DNA from: an uncultured Acidobacteriia bacterium
GTDB lineage: Bacteria; Acidobacteriota; Terriglobia; Bryobacterales; Bryobacteraceae
Direction of reading: 5' to 3'
Length of the DNA: 32,317 bases
Assembly (NCBI GenBank): GCA_903907865.1
Contig: CAIVPR010000010.1
Coordinates: forward strand, 1 to 32,317
Below are positions 1-7,886 of the stretch, piece by piece. The notes under the pieces were generated by a model that was not told where the DNA came from, made no database searches, and saw nothing but the letters and a program-made list of their open reading frames with translations. The number at the start of each line of letters is the position of its first letter. Positions within the stretch are counted from its first letter, which is position 1. The position numbers and the translations under genes are program-made.

Positions 1-138
1 CGTCGATGATCCCCGTATAACCTGTCCGAGCCGGGATCGGGCTTGTAAAACCGTTTGTCGTCATGATGAGGTTTGCCTTTCCCGCCCTGCACTCTAATCC
101 TTGTCACACAGGCTGACTCATCAAGCTTGACACAGAGG
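1..138. mobile_element. Probable edge of an unidentified mobile element or rearrangement
   Basis: This stretch does not encode the N-terminus expected for the SDR gene that follows; recognisable SDR sequence starts only at about 139. Read on the minus strand it begins with a CCCCTCTGTGTCAAG-like edge, carries two related TGTGTCA/TGTGTGACA words, and has a possible ATG at 64 that opens a reading frame running off the window (MTTNGFTSPIPARTGY...). That layout fits the end of an insertion sequence with the start of its first gene, but I do not recognise the family, and a plain rearrangement or assembly edge would look the same. The other window edge is also an insertion sequence, as expected if this is a contig broken at repeats. 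The boundary position is inferred from where SDR similarity begins. Confidence 0.35.
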
Positions 139-858
139 GGGGCGCTGTGCCGCCGGTTCGCCGCCGAGGGTGCGCGGGCCATCGTGGTGGCCGACATCGA
201 CGAGGCAGGAGCCCACGATGTGGCCGCGCAAGTGAGCGGGACCGGCCATCGCGTGGACGTCTCCGACGAGGCCCAGATCTCCCATCTTGTCAATGAGATA
301 CAGCAGCAGTTCGGCCATATCGACATCTTCTGTTCAAACGCGGGCATCCTGGTCGAGGGCGGTGCCGAACTTCCCATCGCCGACTTCGACCGCGTCTGGG
401 GGATCAACGTCCGCGCGCACCTGCACGCGGCCCAGGCCGTTTTGCCCGGCATGATCGCGCGCGGCTCCGGCTATCTTCTCCAAACCGTATCAGCCGCCGG
501 GCTCCTGTCCCAAATTGGGTCCCTCCCGTATGCCATAACGAAACACGCCGCGCTTGCATTGGCCGAGTGGTTGTCGATAGAGCACCACCACCAGGGCATC
601 CGGGTGTCGGCGCTCTGCCCCCAGGGTGTCCGAACCGCGATGCTGGGCGAGCCCACAAGCGGCATCGCGGCCGTGCTGGCGGAGACCGCGCTCACGCCGG
701 AGCAGGTCGCCGACGCGGCAGTTGCGGGGCTGGCAGAGGAGCGCTTCTTGATCCTTCCCCACCCCGAAGTCGCGGAGTACTTCCTGCGCAAGGCCACGGA
801 CTATGAACGATGGCTTCGCGGTATGCGACGGCTCCGCGACCGCACGCATCCAAGTTAA
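139..858 (+). pseudogene. 5'-truncated SDR-family oxidoreductase
   Basis: Short-chain dehydrogenase/reductase (NAD(P)-dependent Rossmann enzyme). An open frame runs from ATG 73 to TAA 858 (261 codons). Counting from that ATG, the NAG motif is at 89-91, the catalytic Ser at about 140, and the YxxxK pair at Tyr153/Lys157 (YAITKHAALALAEW), so the catalytic half is intact. The first beta strand and the TGxxxGxG cofactor loop, which should lie just before ALCRRFAAEGAR, are missing and replaced by unrelated residues. The protein is therefore unlikely to bind NAD(P) normally. The simplest reading is that the 5' end was cut off by the element at the left edge. The following hydrolase starts 3 bases after the stop, so the two were probably one operon. 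The substrate cannot be told. Confidence 0.75.
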
Positions 859-861
859 CCA

Positions 862-1728
862 GTGGAACCTATTTCTCACTTCTTCCATTCCGGTCGCCTC
901 AAGCTTCAGTTCTGGGACTACGGCCAAGACGAAAAGCCCGTCCTTGTTCTCGTCCACGGCGGGCTCGACCACGCCCGCAGCTGGGATTGGACGGCGCGCG
1001 AACTCAGCCGCGACTACCATGTCTACGCCTACGACCTGCGCGGCCACGGTAACAGCGCCCATGCGCCCGGAGCGATGTACAGCCTGGCCGAGCACATCCA
1101 GGACTTGGCGGCGCTGGTGGATATCGTCGCGCCCGCATCGGCGACACCCGATGTCCGGCTGGTGGGACATTCGCTGGGTGGCATGATCGTACTCCACTAC
1201 TCCGGCCTCTTCCCGGAGCGCGTCGCCCGGGCGGTTTCCATTGAAGGGATCGGCTTCACCTTGGGGCACCGGCTCTTGGGGCCAGCGCCCGATCGGATGC
1301 GCCACTGGATCGAGTCGGCACGCAACATCGAGAACCGCACCCCGAAGGCGTATCCGAACCTGGACGCCGCCGTCGCGCGCATGAAGGAAGCCAATCCACG
1401 GCTATCGGACGATGTCGCCCGACACCTCACGCTGCACGGCACCAACTGGAACGCAGACGGCTCCATGACCTGGAAATTCGACAACCACCTGCGCGCCCTT
1501 TCCCCCTACGGCCACAACTTGGAGGACACGGTGGAAATCTTCGGGCGCATCGCCTGCCCGACACTGTTGTTTTGGGGTCTGCGGAGCTTCGCGCCCGTGC
1601 CCGACGGCGACCCCCGGTATGAGGCGATTCCCACCAAACGCATCGTGATCGCCCCTGAGGCTGGCCACTGGGTGCACCACGACGAGTTGGAACTGTTCCT
1701 CGGCGAGACGAAAATTTTTCTTATTTGA
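862..1728 (+). CDS. Alpha/beta-fold hydrolase
   Basis: Predicted cytoplasmic alpha/beta hydrolase of 288 aa. The oxyanion region is VHGGLDH at 31-37, the nucleophile elbow is GHSLGG with Ser104, and the catalytic His is in GHWVHHD (His269). The acid is probably Asp248 or Asp250 in the stretch after WGLRSF. The cap between about 130 and 225 is moderate in size. There is no signal peptide. The start is GTG at 862, only 3 bases after the SDR stop, so translational coupling with the SDR is likely. SDR plus hydrolase pairs usually act on small lipophilic esters or epoxides, but the substrate here is unknown. The C-terminus (FLGETKIFLI) is slightly unusual and AT-rich compared with the rest of the gene. 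Confidence 0.85.
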   Translation: MEPISHFFHSGRLKLQFWDYGQDEKPVLVLVHGGLDHARSWDWTARELSRDYHVYAYDLRGHGNSAHAPGAMYSLAEHIQDLAALVDIVAPASATPDVRLVGHSLGGMIVLHYSGLFPERVARAVSIEGIGFTLGHRLLGPAPDRMRHWIESARNIENRTPKAYPNLDAAVARMKEANPRLSDDVARHLTLHGTNWNADGSMTWKFDNHLRALSPYGHNLEDTVEIFGRIACPTLLFWGLRSFAPVPDGDPRYEAIPTKRIVIAPEAGHWVHHDELELFLGETKIFLI

Positions 1729-1786
1729 CCTGAAAAAGTTGGCGCGCTTTTCTTCGAGAGGCGCTCTAGGGGCAGGAGTCAGCGAT

Positions 1787-2461
1787 ATGAATCTTCTGCC
1801 ACAGCAACTGAAAAAGGGTCTCTCCGCACACCAGTGCATTCTGGCCCGGACCCCAGCGGAACTACACCAGGTTTACCGGCTACGCCACGACTGTTACCTT
1901 GGCAAGGGCTCCATCGACGCCCGCACGAGCCGCACGTTCAGCGACGAGTTCGACGCCATGCCGAACAGCCACAGCTTTCTGGTCCTTTCGGAGCAACACG
2001 AGGCCTTGGCAACGGTGCGGATCAGCGTTGTGCGTCCCATGGATGGCTGGACCGATTCGCCCGGCCGCCATGTGTTCGGCGACCACCCTGAGTTCCAGCG
2101 CATGGCGGACGAGGGCTACGTGGAAGCAAGTCGTCTGTGTTTCGGCGAACAGGCCCGGCGCGACGCGTTCATGGGCTTGCTGGGAAACATGGCCGCATTG
2201 GCGGATCTACACCAGACCGGGTGGCTGCTCGCCTGTCCGCGTGTCGAGCACGCCCCCTTCTACACGCGACAGTTTGGATTCCGCGAAATGGCCCCCGCCC
2301 GGCAGTATTTCGGCGTCCGATTTCAAACACAGCTGCTTGGCATCCGGCGCGACGAATTGCGTCGGAAGGTTGGCACCGTGAAACCCATGATCGCAGCGTG
2401 GATGCAGGCTCTTGGGGAACTTACCAGTGCCCTTGAGATCCCTAGTTTGCGGACGTGCTGA
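1787..2461 (+). CDS. FeeM-like GNAT protein (N-acyl amino acid synthase type)
   Basis: A 224-aa protein of the GNAT/autoinducer-synthase fold. The segment YRLRHDCYLGKGSID (about 33-47) matches the RxRYxVF-type start of LuxI and FeeM proteins, and EASRLCFGEQARRD (about 114-127) matches their conserved xxxSRF strand. FeeM-type enzymes transfer a fatty acyl group from acyl-ACP to an amino acid such as tyrosine. I call the family, not the exact product. The start is ATG 1787, preceded by GGGGCAGGAG, rather than an in-frame ATG at 1739 that has no ribosome site. Its 3' end overlaps the convergent kinase-like gene by 20 bases (2442-2461). It follows the hydrolase by 58 bases and may be cotranscribed. 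An acyl-homoserine-lactone synthase is less likely because the typical RxxFxxRxxxFxxxW pattern is incomplete. Confidence 0.6.
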   Translation: MNLLPQQLKKGLSAHQCILARTPAELHQVYRLRHDCYLGKGSIDARTSRTFSDEFDAMPNSHSFLVLSEQHEALATVRISVVRPMDGWTDSPGRHVFGDHPEFQRMADEGYVEASRLCFGEQARRDAFMGLLGNMAALADLHQTGWLLACPRVEHAPFYTRQFGFREMAPARQYFGVRFQTQLLGIRRDELRRKVGTVKPMIAAWMQALGELTSALEIPSLRTC

Positions 2462-4064
2462 CTTCGGCCGCCTTGCGAAAGACTTGCATGGATTCCTCCA
2501 CCCTGCCAAGTCGTCCGAGCGCAAGGCCCAGCCCCTTCAATGCGTCCGCAAATTCGGGGGCAACCCCGCTGATGTGCCGGAACATCTGCTCGGCCTCGGA
2601 AAACCTTCCCTGCGTCACGTAGTAGTTACCCAGCTCCATGTAGCCCGGGTAGTAATCCGGCTGGGCCGCGACCGCTCCCAACCAGGAGTCGATCGCGGCC
2701 CGCACGTTTCCGCTGGCCTCGTGCATCTTCGCCAAGTCGCGCCAGAGATCGGCATTGCGGGGTGCCAAATGGACCGCCCTTGCGAGATGGGCCAAGGCGA
2801 TGGTCGGCGCGCCGTCCGCGTCGGCTCGCCTTGCCAAGGCCACTTCGCGGGCAACCGACGGTTGTCCGTCCGGTGGTTCATCCGGGCAAACGTTCTGGCC
2901 CAGGCTGGCAAGTATGATTGAGCAAACCGCAGTGCGGCTGTCGCGGGTTGCCGACTGCCGCTCGGCAATCGGGGCACCGGACTTCGCGTCGTACAACGTG
3001 ACGGAAAGCGCGTCCCCGTTGCGGCGCGCCGTCAGCACGGAGGTCGCAGCCAGAACCGAATACGCCTTCCCCAACGTGGAAACACCGTGCCGACGGAGTT
3101 CCGAGGCCGGGATCACCATCACATCGCCGGTGCCAAGCCGAATCCGGTCTTCCACCAGCTGGATTTCCGATTTCCAGCCACCGTCGCCCGATTCGCCGAC
3201 GAGAACCGCGAGGCGAATTGGATTCGGTTTGGGAAGCGGCTTCGACGGCAACAGGATTCCGGCTGCGGCCAACATCGCCACCACCGCAATTGGTGCCGCG
3301 CCGCGCAACCAGGGAGTTTGGGTAAGCCGCCGCTCGACCAGCTTCCGGATCGGGTCGGGCAGATGGAAATTGCCCGCCAGCCCCAGCCTGAGCCCGATTG
3401 GATCGAGCAATTTCGCCCGCAGGACCCGGCGCTGGTCGCGCTCGACCATGATCTTCCGCGCCGAGATGCCCCCGGTCCCGATGCCCTGAATCCGTAGCTC
3501 CCGAAGCACGGGGGCCAAGCTGTCGGCGACCGATGCTGCGTCGGCATCCGATAGGGCCCGCTTGCGCAAGCGGTCGGCCAAGGTCGTCCCGCCGCAGTAT
3601 TCCATCGCGGTGAACTCGACTGGACCCTCCGCACTTTCGGCAGTGTGCGCGCCCAATGTGCCGCAGACACCGGGATGACTGAATTCAGGTGGATCTTCGC
3701 GCTTTTCGAAATTCCACACCCGCCGGATTGCGACGCGCTGGTCCTGGCGCAAGTCGACAGCCTCGTAGACAATGGACCGGGAGCCACGGCCGCATTCGCG
3801 GGCGATCCGGAATCGCTCATTCAGAATCGAGCCAGACGCGAACAGATCCTCGGTCGATGGAGGACGGGGCACTATCGGCTCCCGGAGGAACCTGCCCATT
3901 TTCTCCTCCCAGACAACGAGGTCGACCACTTCGTCAAAGAGCGCCTCGTCGCCCTTGCATGCCGCCCGCAGCCACGGCTCGCGCTCGGCGGAGGGGCGGC
4001 CAAGAGCACCCTCCACCAAGCCCATCACCAGATCGTCGTCATGGATTGCGCTGTCCGTTTGCAT
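2442..4064 (-). CDS. Membrane pseudokinase with TPR domain, partner of ECF sigma factor
   Basis: A 540-aa protein: N-terminal leader (1-75), Ser/Thr-kinase-like domain (about 82-230), one transmembrane helix (about 255-273), then a periplasmic region ending in TPR repeats (about 415-535). The glycine loop survives as GRGSRSIVYEA (92-102), but the beta-3 Lys is Arg (VAIRRV, Arg114), the HRD catalytic loop is TGGISARKIMV with no Asp or Asn, and DFG is replaced by DPIG (221-224). All three catalytic elements are lost, so this should be a pseudokinase. The start chosen is ATG 4064, which overlaps the sigma factor stop at 4039 by 26 bases and implies translational coupling; a longer frame to 4148 would lie inside the sigma gene. 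In related pairs the kinase controls the sigma factor; here control would have to be by binding rather than phosphorylation (inference). Confidence 0.8.
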   Translation of the reverse strand: MQTDSAIHDDDLVMGLVEGALGRPSAEREPWLRAACKGDEALFDEVVDLVVWEEKMGRFLREPIVPRPPSTEDLFASGSILNERFRIARECGRGSRSIVYEAVDLRQDQRVAIRRVWNFEKREDPPEFSHPGVCGTLGAHTAESAEGPVEFTAMEYCGGTTLADRLRKRALSDADAASVADSLAPVLRELRIQGIGTGGISARKIMVERDQRRVLRAKLLDPIGLRLGLAGNFHLPDPIRKLVERRLTQTPWLRGAAPIAVVAMLAAAGILLPSKPLPKPNPIRLAVLVGESGDGGWKSEIQLVEDRIRLGTGDVMVIPASELRRHGVSTLGKAYSVLAATSVLTARRNGDALSVTLYDAKSGAPIAERQSATRDSRTAVCSIILASLGQNVCPDEPPDGQPSVAREVALARRADADGAPTIALAHLARAVHLAPRNADLWRDLAKMHEASGNVRAAIDSWLGAVAAQPDYYPGYMELGNYYVTQGRFSEAEQMFRHISGVAPEFADALKGLGLALGRLGRVEESMQVFRKAAEVSTSAN

Positions 4065-4656
4065 GGGGAGGCGGGGTTTCCATTCTTTGGAACAGCCAGG
4101 CACGGGCTCGGGTCTCGCGGCGTTGCAGCGTGCGACGGGGTATGTCAAGCGCCTCGACGGTCTCGTCCAAAGTCATGCCGGCAAAGACGCGCATCTCAAT
4201 GATGGTGAGAAGCTCCGGGTGTGCCTTGCCAAGTTCGTCGAGCAGATCGCCGATGGCGACAGCAAATTCGAGTTGGTCGTCACGGCCCCGCAACAGTTCC
4301 TCCAAGCCTTCAATCTGGAGTTTTTGGCCGGTGCGGATGCGGGTGCGCGCATGGTCGATCAACAGGCACCGCATGGCGTGGGCTGCGACGCGGAAGAAGT
4401 GCCTTCGGTCCTCCCAGTCGCGTTCCCGGCCCTTGGCAAGCTTGAAGTAGGCCTCATTCATCAAGGCTGTGGCTTGGAGGGAATTGTCGGGGCGCTCTCC
4501 GGCCGTCATCTTGCGCGCGAGCCGGTGGAGATCCGGCACGACGATCTCGAAAAGGCGATTCTCGACGGAGCGGTCACCATTGCTCCAAGCCCGGAGCAGC
4601 TGGGTGACCTCGCCTGCCGGAAGCTCTGGGTCGGTTTCGTTCATTTCGGAAGCCAT
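4039..4656 (-). CDS. ECF-type RNA polymerase sigma factor (Sigma70_ECF/TIGR02999-like)
   Basis: A 205-aa alternative sigma factor. It has a region-2 helix set with SLQATALMNEAYFKL and HFFRVAAHAMRCLLIDHAR (about 58-104) and a region-4 helix-turn-helix with RVFAGMTLDETVEALDIPRRTLQRRETRARAWL (about 159-191). The ATALxxEAYxxL and AAxxMRxxLxDHAR patterns mark the PF07638 group common in Acidobacteria and Planctomycetes, which often sits beside Ser/Thr kinase genes. It ends where the pseudokinase begins, overlapping by 26 bases. The start ATG 4656 has AGGAT about 8 bases upstream. A weak TAAGAT -10-like box lies about 50 bases upstream in the divergent region shared with the VOC gene. No anti-sigma factor of the usual zinc type is seen, so the kinase-like partner is the probable regulator. 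Confidence 0.92.
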   Translation of the reverse strand: MASEMNETDPELPAGEVTQLLRAWSNGDRSVENRLFEIVVPDLHRLARKMTAGERPDNSLQATALMNEAYFKLAKGRERDWEDRRHFFRVAAHAMRCLLIDHARTRIRTGQKLQIEGLEELLRGRDDQLEFAVAIGDLLDELGKAHPELLTIIEMRVFAGMTLDETVEALDIPRRTLQRRETRARAWLFQRMETPPPHANGQRNP

Positions 4657-4761
4657 GCTTTTATCCTGACTGTGCGCCCCACGGTTTCCCTAGATCTTAC
4701 AACGGACCACCTCGAAACTGGATGCCCACGTGGTGTGGACAACCCGGAAGCATCCCCGCGC

Positions 4762-4778
4762 TACAATCGTCTCTTATG
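4762..4778 (+). promoter_or_regulatory. Promoter -10 giving a probable leaderless VOC transcript
   Basis: TACAAT at 4762-4767 lies 8 bases before the ATG at 4776, so transcription should begin at or next to the start codon. No Shine-Dalgarno sequence is present between them. The best -35-like word is TGGACA at 4736-4741, at a long 20-base spacing, so the -35 is weak. Confidence 0.5.
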
Positions 4779-5162
4779 TTCCAAGGTCTAGAGCATACGG
4801 CGATCTCGTCGCCCAACCCCCAGAAGCTTGCAGAGTGGTACGTGGAGCACCTGGGCTTCCACATCAATTTCACCTACGCGGGGAACTATTTCGTGAAGGC
4901 GCCGAACGGCACCATGCTCGAAATCATCCCTGCCGACCGGCCCCTCGCCGCTCCGCAGACGACCGCCAACAACAAGGACGGCGGCATCCGCCACCTGGCG
5001 ATCGCCAACGACAACTTCGACGCCGCCTACGCGTTCCTGAAATCGAAAGCGGTCACCTTCTGCGGCGAGCCGTTCGAGACCCTCGGCAACCGCCTGGTGT
5101 TCTTCAACGACTGCGACGGCAACCTGCTGCACCTGATCCAACGCGAGAAGCCGCTTCCGTAG
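4776..5162 (+). CDS. VOC-superfamily (glyoxalase/dioxygenase-like) protein
   Basis: A single-polypeptide vicinal-oxygen-chelate protein of 128 aa, made of two beta-alpha-beta-beta-beta units. Candidate metal ligands are His7 (LEHTAI), Glu49 (MLEIIP), His73 (IRHLAI) and His119 in NLLHLIQ, where most relatives have Glu. The last difference could change the metal or activity. The family includes glyoxalases, ring-cleaving dioxygenases and drug-binding proteins; the reaction cannot be assigned. The start at 4776 is used because a TACAAT box ends 8 bases upstream and the open frame further upstream (4722) would lie in the promoter. The MFS exporter follows after 22 bases, so the two probably form an operon. 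Confidence 0.85.
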   Translation: MFQGLEHTAISSPNPQKLAEWYVEHLGFHINFTYAGNYFVKAPNGTMLEIIPADRPLAAPQTTANNKDGGIRHLAIANDNFDAAYAFLKSKAVTFCGEPFETLGNRLVFFNDCDGNLLHLIQREKPLP

Positions 5163-5184
5163 CCGGGCCACTTACCCCAAACCC

Positions 5185-6390
5185 GTGCTGCGACGAGTCT
5201 TCAAGGCCTTCCAATACCGCGATTTCCGCCTCCTGTGGGTCGGTGCCTGCATGTCGAGTATCGGCACGTGGATGCAGGAGATCGCGCAGAACTGGTTGGT
5301 CTTCGAGATCACGAAATCGCCGTTCCTGCTCGGGCTGGATGACTTCCTAGGCAACATTCCGGTCCTGCTGTTCTCGCTGGTCGGGGGCGTGATCGCCGAC
5401 CGCGTGGACCGCCGCTACCTGCTGATTGGGTCGCAGTTGGTCCAAATGACCTCGGCCTTTACTCTATCCGCGCTGATTGTGACGGGGAAGATCGAGATCT
5501 GGCATATTCTGGTGTCGTCGTTTGTTGTCGGCACCGCCCAGGCGTTCGGTGGGCCCGCTTACTCCGCCTTGGTGCCGAGCCTCGTCGAAAAAGAGGATCT
5601 TCCCAACGCGATCGCCCTCAACTCCATCCAGTTCAACCTCGCGCGCGTCATCGGCCCGGTGCTCGGTGGCTTGGCGCTCAAGTACGTCGGCTCCGCGTGG
5701 TGCTTCGGGCTGAATGGACTTTCGTTCATCGCGGTGATCATTTCCCTGTCGCGGCTCAACATCAGCTTCAAGCCGCCGCGCACAGGCGAGTCCGTGATGG
5801 AGAGCATGGCGCAGGGCTTCCGCTTCATCCGTACCCAAGGGGCGATGAGCACGCTGATCGTGATCGCTTTCTGCATGACGGCGCTGGCGATTCCGATGAT
5901 CACGTTCCTCCCGGTCATGGTCAAGAACGTCTTCCAGCGCGAGGCCATGACGTACACCTTCTTTATGGTGGCGTCGGGTCTGGGCTCCATCTCGGGTGCC
6001 CTTGCGGTGGCGGCGCTTGGAAACGTGCACAACAAGGGGCGGGTGGCTCTGACGATGCTGGTGGCCTTGGGCGTGGGGATCGTGGGCTTCTCCCAATCGA
6101 CCAACCTGCCCCTGAGCTGCGTGTTGCTGTTCTGCTGCGGTGCGGTGCTGATGTGCGCGTTCGCGATGATCAGTTCGCTGGTCCAGCTGATCACAACGAA
6201 CGACATGCGAGGACGCGTGATGAGCGTCTACAACGTGGCGTTCCGTGGCGGGATGCCCATCGGCAGCTTCGTGACCGGCTACCTTGTACCCATTTGGTCG
6301 GCCCCAGCCGTACTCACTATAAATGGCTGCCTTCTCGCAACCCTCGGCCTTTACTTTTTGCTTATCAAGCGCCGCGTGGCAGCATTGTAG
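5185..6390 (+). CDS. MFS transporter (MFS_3/EntS-like exporter)
   Basis: A 401-aa inner-membrane protein with about 12 hydrophobic helices. The start MLRRVFKAFQYRDFRLLWVG and the GTWMQEIAQNWLVFEIT segment (about 28-44) are hallmarks of the MFS_3 family, which includes the enterobactin exporter EntS. The motif DRVDRRYLL after helix 2 is the MFS motif A. The family mainly exports small molecules by proton antiport; the substrate is unknown. The start is GTG 5185, 22 bases after the VOC stop, and fits the family N-terminus well. It probably shares the VOC promoter. The next gene starts 18 bases downstream of its stop. Confidence 0.9.
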   Translation: MLRRVFKAFQYRDFRLLWVGACMSSIGTWMQEIAQNWLVFEITKSPFLLGLDDFLGNIPVLLFSLVGGVIADRVDRRYLLIGSQLVQMTSAFTLSALIVTGKIEIWHILVSSFVVGTAQAFGGPAYSALVPSLVEKEDLPNAIALNSIQFNLARVIGPVLGGLALKYVGSAWCFGLNGLSFIAVIISLSRLNISFKPPRTGESVMESMAQGFRFIRTQGAMSTLIVIAFCMTALAIPMITFLPVMVKNVFQREAMTYTFFMVASGLGSISGALAVAALGNVHNKGRVALTMLVALGVGIVGFSQSTNLPLSCVLLFCCGAVLMCAFAMISSLVQLITTNDMRGRVMSVYNVAFRGGMPIGSFVTGYLVPIWSAPAVLTINGCLLATLGLYFLLIKRRVAAL

Positions 6391-6408
6391 TTAGGACGTC
6401 CCCACCCG

Positions 6409-7095
6409 ATGCGCACCTTACTTTTCGCACTACTGACAACTGCGTCCATTTGTTCGGCGGCTGACGACGTCGTGAAGTTGCGCGACCACCAGGACCGTCC
6501 GGCCTTGGAGAAAGCCGCAGCCGCTTTGAAGGCGGAAGCCGAGGCCTCGCCCAACGACGCCAACCGCTGGTATCGCTCGGCCATTGCGTACTCCTACGTC
6601 GCCGAGGTCGCGTATGAACTTCGTGACAAGGGCGGATCCCAACGGGCAGCCGAGGAAGGCGTGCGCGAGGCCGACAAAGCCATCTCGATCAACGGTGGCG
6701 TGGCCGACTACTACCGAGTCCTCGGCACGCTGTGCGGTCAAGTGATCCCGGCCAATCCCATCATCGGGGCGCTGTCCTATGGACGCAAGGCCAAGGAGGC
6801 TCTGGACCGTGCCATCGGTATGGACCCGAAGTCCGCCAAGGCGCACTTGGCGCACGGAGTGGGCTACTACTACCTGCCCACCAACATGGGCGGCGGACCG
6901 GACAACGCCATCAAGGACTACCAACAGGCCATCGCGCTGGATCCCAAGAACGCCGAGGCGTACCTGTGGATGGGAATTGCACATGCCAAGCAGCACCGGA
7001 CGGCGGAGGCCCGCGCGGCACTGCAGAAGTCTTTGGAGCTGTCCCCGGAGCGCGTGTGGGCCAAACAGCAGCTTGACAAGCTGCCGCCGCAATAG
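6409..7095 (+). CDS. Exported TPR-repeat protein
   Basis: A 228-aa protein with a short signal peptide (MRTLLFALLTTASICSAADD, cleavage near 18) and at least three TPR-like helical repeats, clearest at about 165-195 (AIKDYQQAIALDPKNAEAYLWMGIAHAKQ) and about 199-222. The middle part has the pattern seen in RMDN-like TPR proteins (YGRKAKEALDRAIGMDPKSAKAHLAHGVGYYYLP). It should act in the periplasm as a protein-binding scaffold; no partner can be named. It is placed between the MFS gene (18 bases upstream) and a NUDIX gene (6 bases downstream), so it is likely in the same operon. Confidence 0.8.
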   Translation: MRTLLFALLTTASICSAADDVVKLRDHQDRPALEKAAAALKAEAEASPNDANRWYRSAIAYSYVAEVAYELRDKGGSQRAAEEGVREADKAISINGGVADYYRVLGTLCGQVIPANPIIGALSYGRKAKEALDRAIGMDPKSAKAHLAHGVGYYYLPTNMGGGPDNAIKDYQQAIALDPKNAEAYLWMGIAHAKQHRTAEARAALQKSLELSPERVWAKQQLDKLPPQ

Positions 7096-7101
7096 GTTCC
7101 G

Positions 7102-7647
7102 ATGGCCATCGACCGGCAAACGGCAATCGAGACCGTCCTGGCGTTTGATCCGGGTTCCGACGGGTTGGCCCGTAAGAGCGCCAGGCTGACGCACGGATTG
7201 CTCGAGTATTCAGACACACCGTTTTCCCGCGACCAGTTCACACCCGGCCATGTCACATGCACGGCGGCGGTGCTGCATCCGACGGAGCCGCTTGTCCTGT
7301 TCATGCACCACCACAGGTTGAACCGCTGGCTGTTGCCGGGTGGGCACGTGGAACCGGACGACGCCTCACTGTCGGCCGCTGCGGCCCGCGAGGCTCTAGA
7401 AGAAACACACGTCCAATTGGCTCGGCAGTTTGAGTCGCGGCTGGTTGGAATCGACGTCCATGGGATACCACCAAAACGCTCCGAGCCCTACCACCTGCAC
7501 CATGATCTGATCTGGTGCTTCCGGGCCGCTTCCGATGTGATCGAGACCACCGACGAGGCTCCGAGCGTCGCGTGGGTGGACGATGCGCGCTGGGATGAGC
7601 TGGGGATTGCGGAAAGCATTCGGAATGCGATCCGGCGGAGTCGGTAA
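7102..7647 (+). CDS. NUDIX hydrolase
   Basis: A 181-aa cytoplasmic NUDIX pyrophosphohydrolase. The Nudix box is at about 80-102 (GGHVEPDD...AREALEETHV): Gly81, Arg96, Glu97, Glu100 and Glu101 are in place, with the common one-residue insertion of the GGHVEPxD subgroup, and His replaces the usual Gly after EET. A preceding N-terminal extension of about 45 aa is shared with NUDIX proteins that follow a small helical segment. The substrate could be a nucleotide derivative or sugar nucleotide and cannot be told. The start at 7102 is 6 bases after the TPR gene stop. Confidence 0.88.
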   Translation: MAIDRQTAIETVLAFDPGSDGLARKSARLTHGLLEYSDTPFSRDQFTPGHVTCTAAVLHPTEPLVLFMHHHRLNRWLLPGGHVEPDDASLSAAAAREALEETHVQLARQFESRLVGIDVHGIPPKRSEPYHLHHDLIWCFRAASDVIETTDEAPSVAWVDDARWDELGIAESIRNAIRRSR

Positions 7648-7694
7648 AGTCCGTCTTGCTGCCGCGGTAAACTGAAGACGAGGTTGAATAAGTT

Positions 7695-7886
7695 ATGGCA
7701 CTCATCCAAGTACCCGACGACTTGGAGTCTTATTCGCCGACCAGCGCCACGCCGTTGAAAACCATCACCGACATGGTGTTGGCGAATATGCGCAACGTAC
7801 CTGAGGAGGTCATGGCGATGATGCCCACAGACGGCGCAAGCCAGCATGACCACTACATCTACGGGTGGCCGAAAAGAGACGTGTGA
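7695..7886 (+). CDS. Small partner protein (candidate antitoxin) of a PIN toxin
   Basis: A 63-aa acidic protein with the C-terminal motif GASQHDHYIYGWPKRD (46-61). It has no visible AbrB, RHH, Phd or helix-turn-helix pattern, so it is not a standard VapB. Its stop TGA (7884-7886) overlaps the GTG start of the PIN gene in a GTGA arrangement, the classic antitoxin-toxin coupling. On that position alone I infer it is the antitoxin or cofactor of the PIN protein. The start ATG 7695 has GACGAGG about 10 bases upstream. TAAACT at 7668-7673 is a possible -10. The C-terminal motif may be the toxin-binding part. Confidence 0.7.
   Translation: MALIQVPDDLESYSPTSATPLKTITDMVLANMRNVPEEVMAMMPTDGASQHDHYIYGWPKRDV

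Noticed and set aside
490-1305. Long minus-strand open frame (271 codons)
   Set aside because: It lies antisense to the SDR and hydrolase genes, has no family motif, and follows from high GC in the third positions of the real genes.
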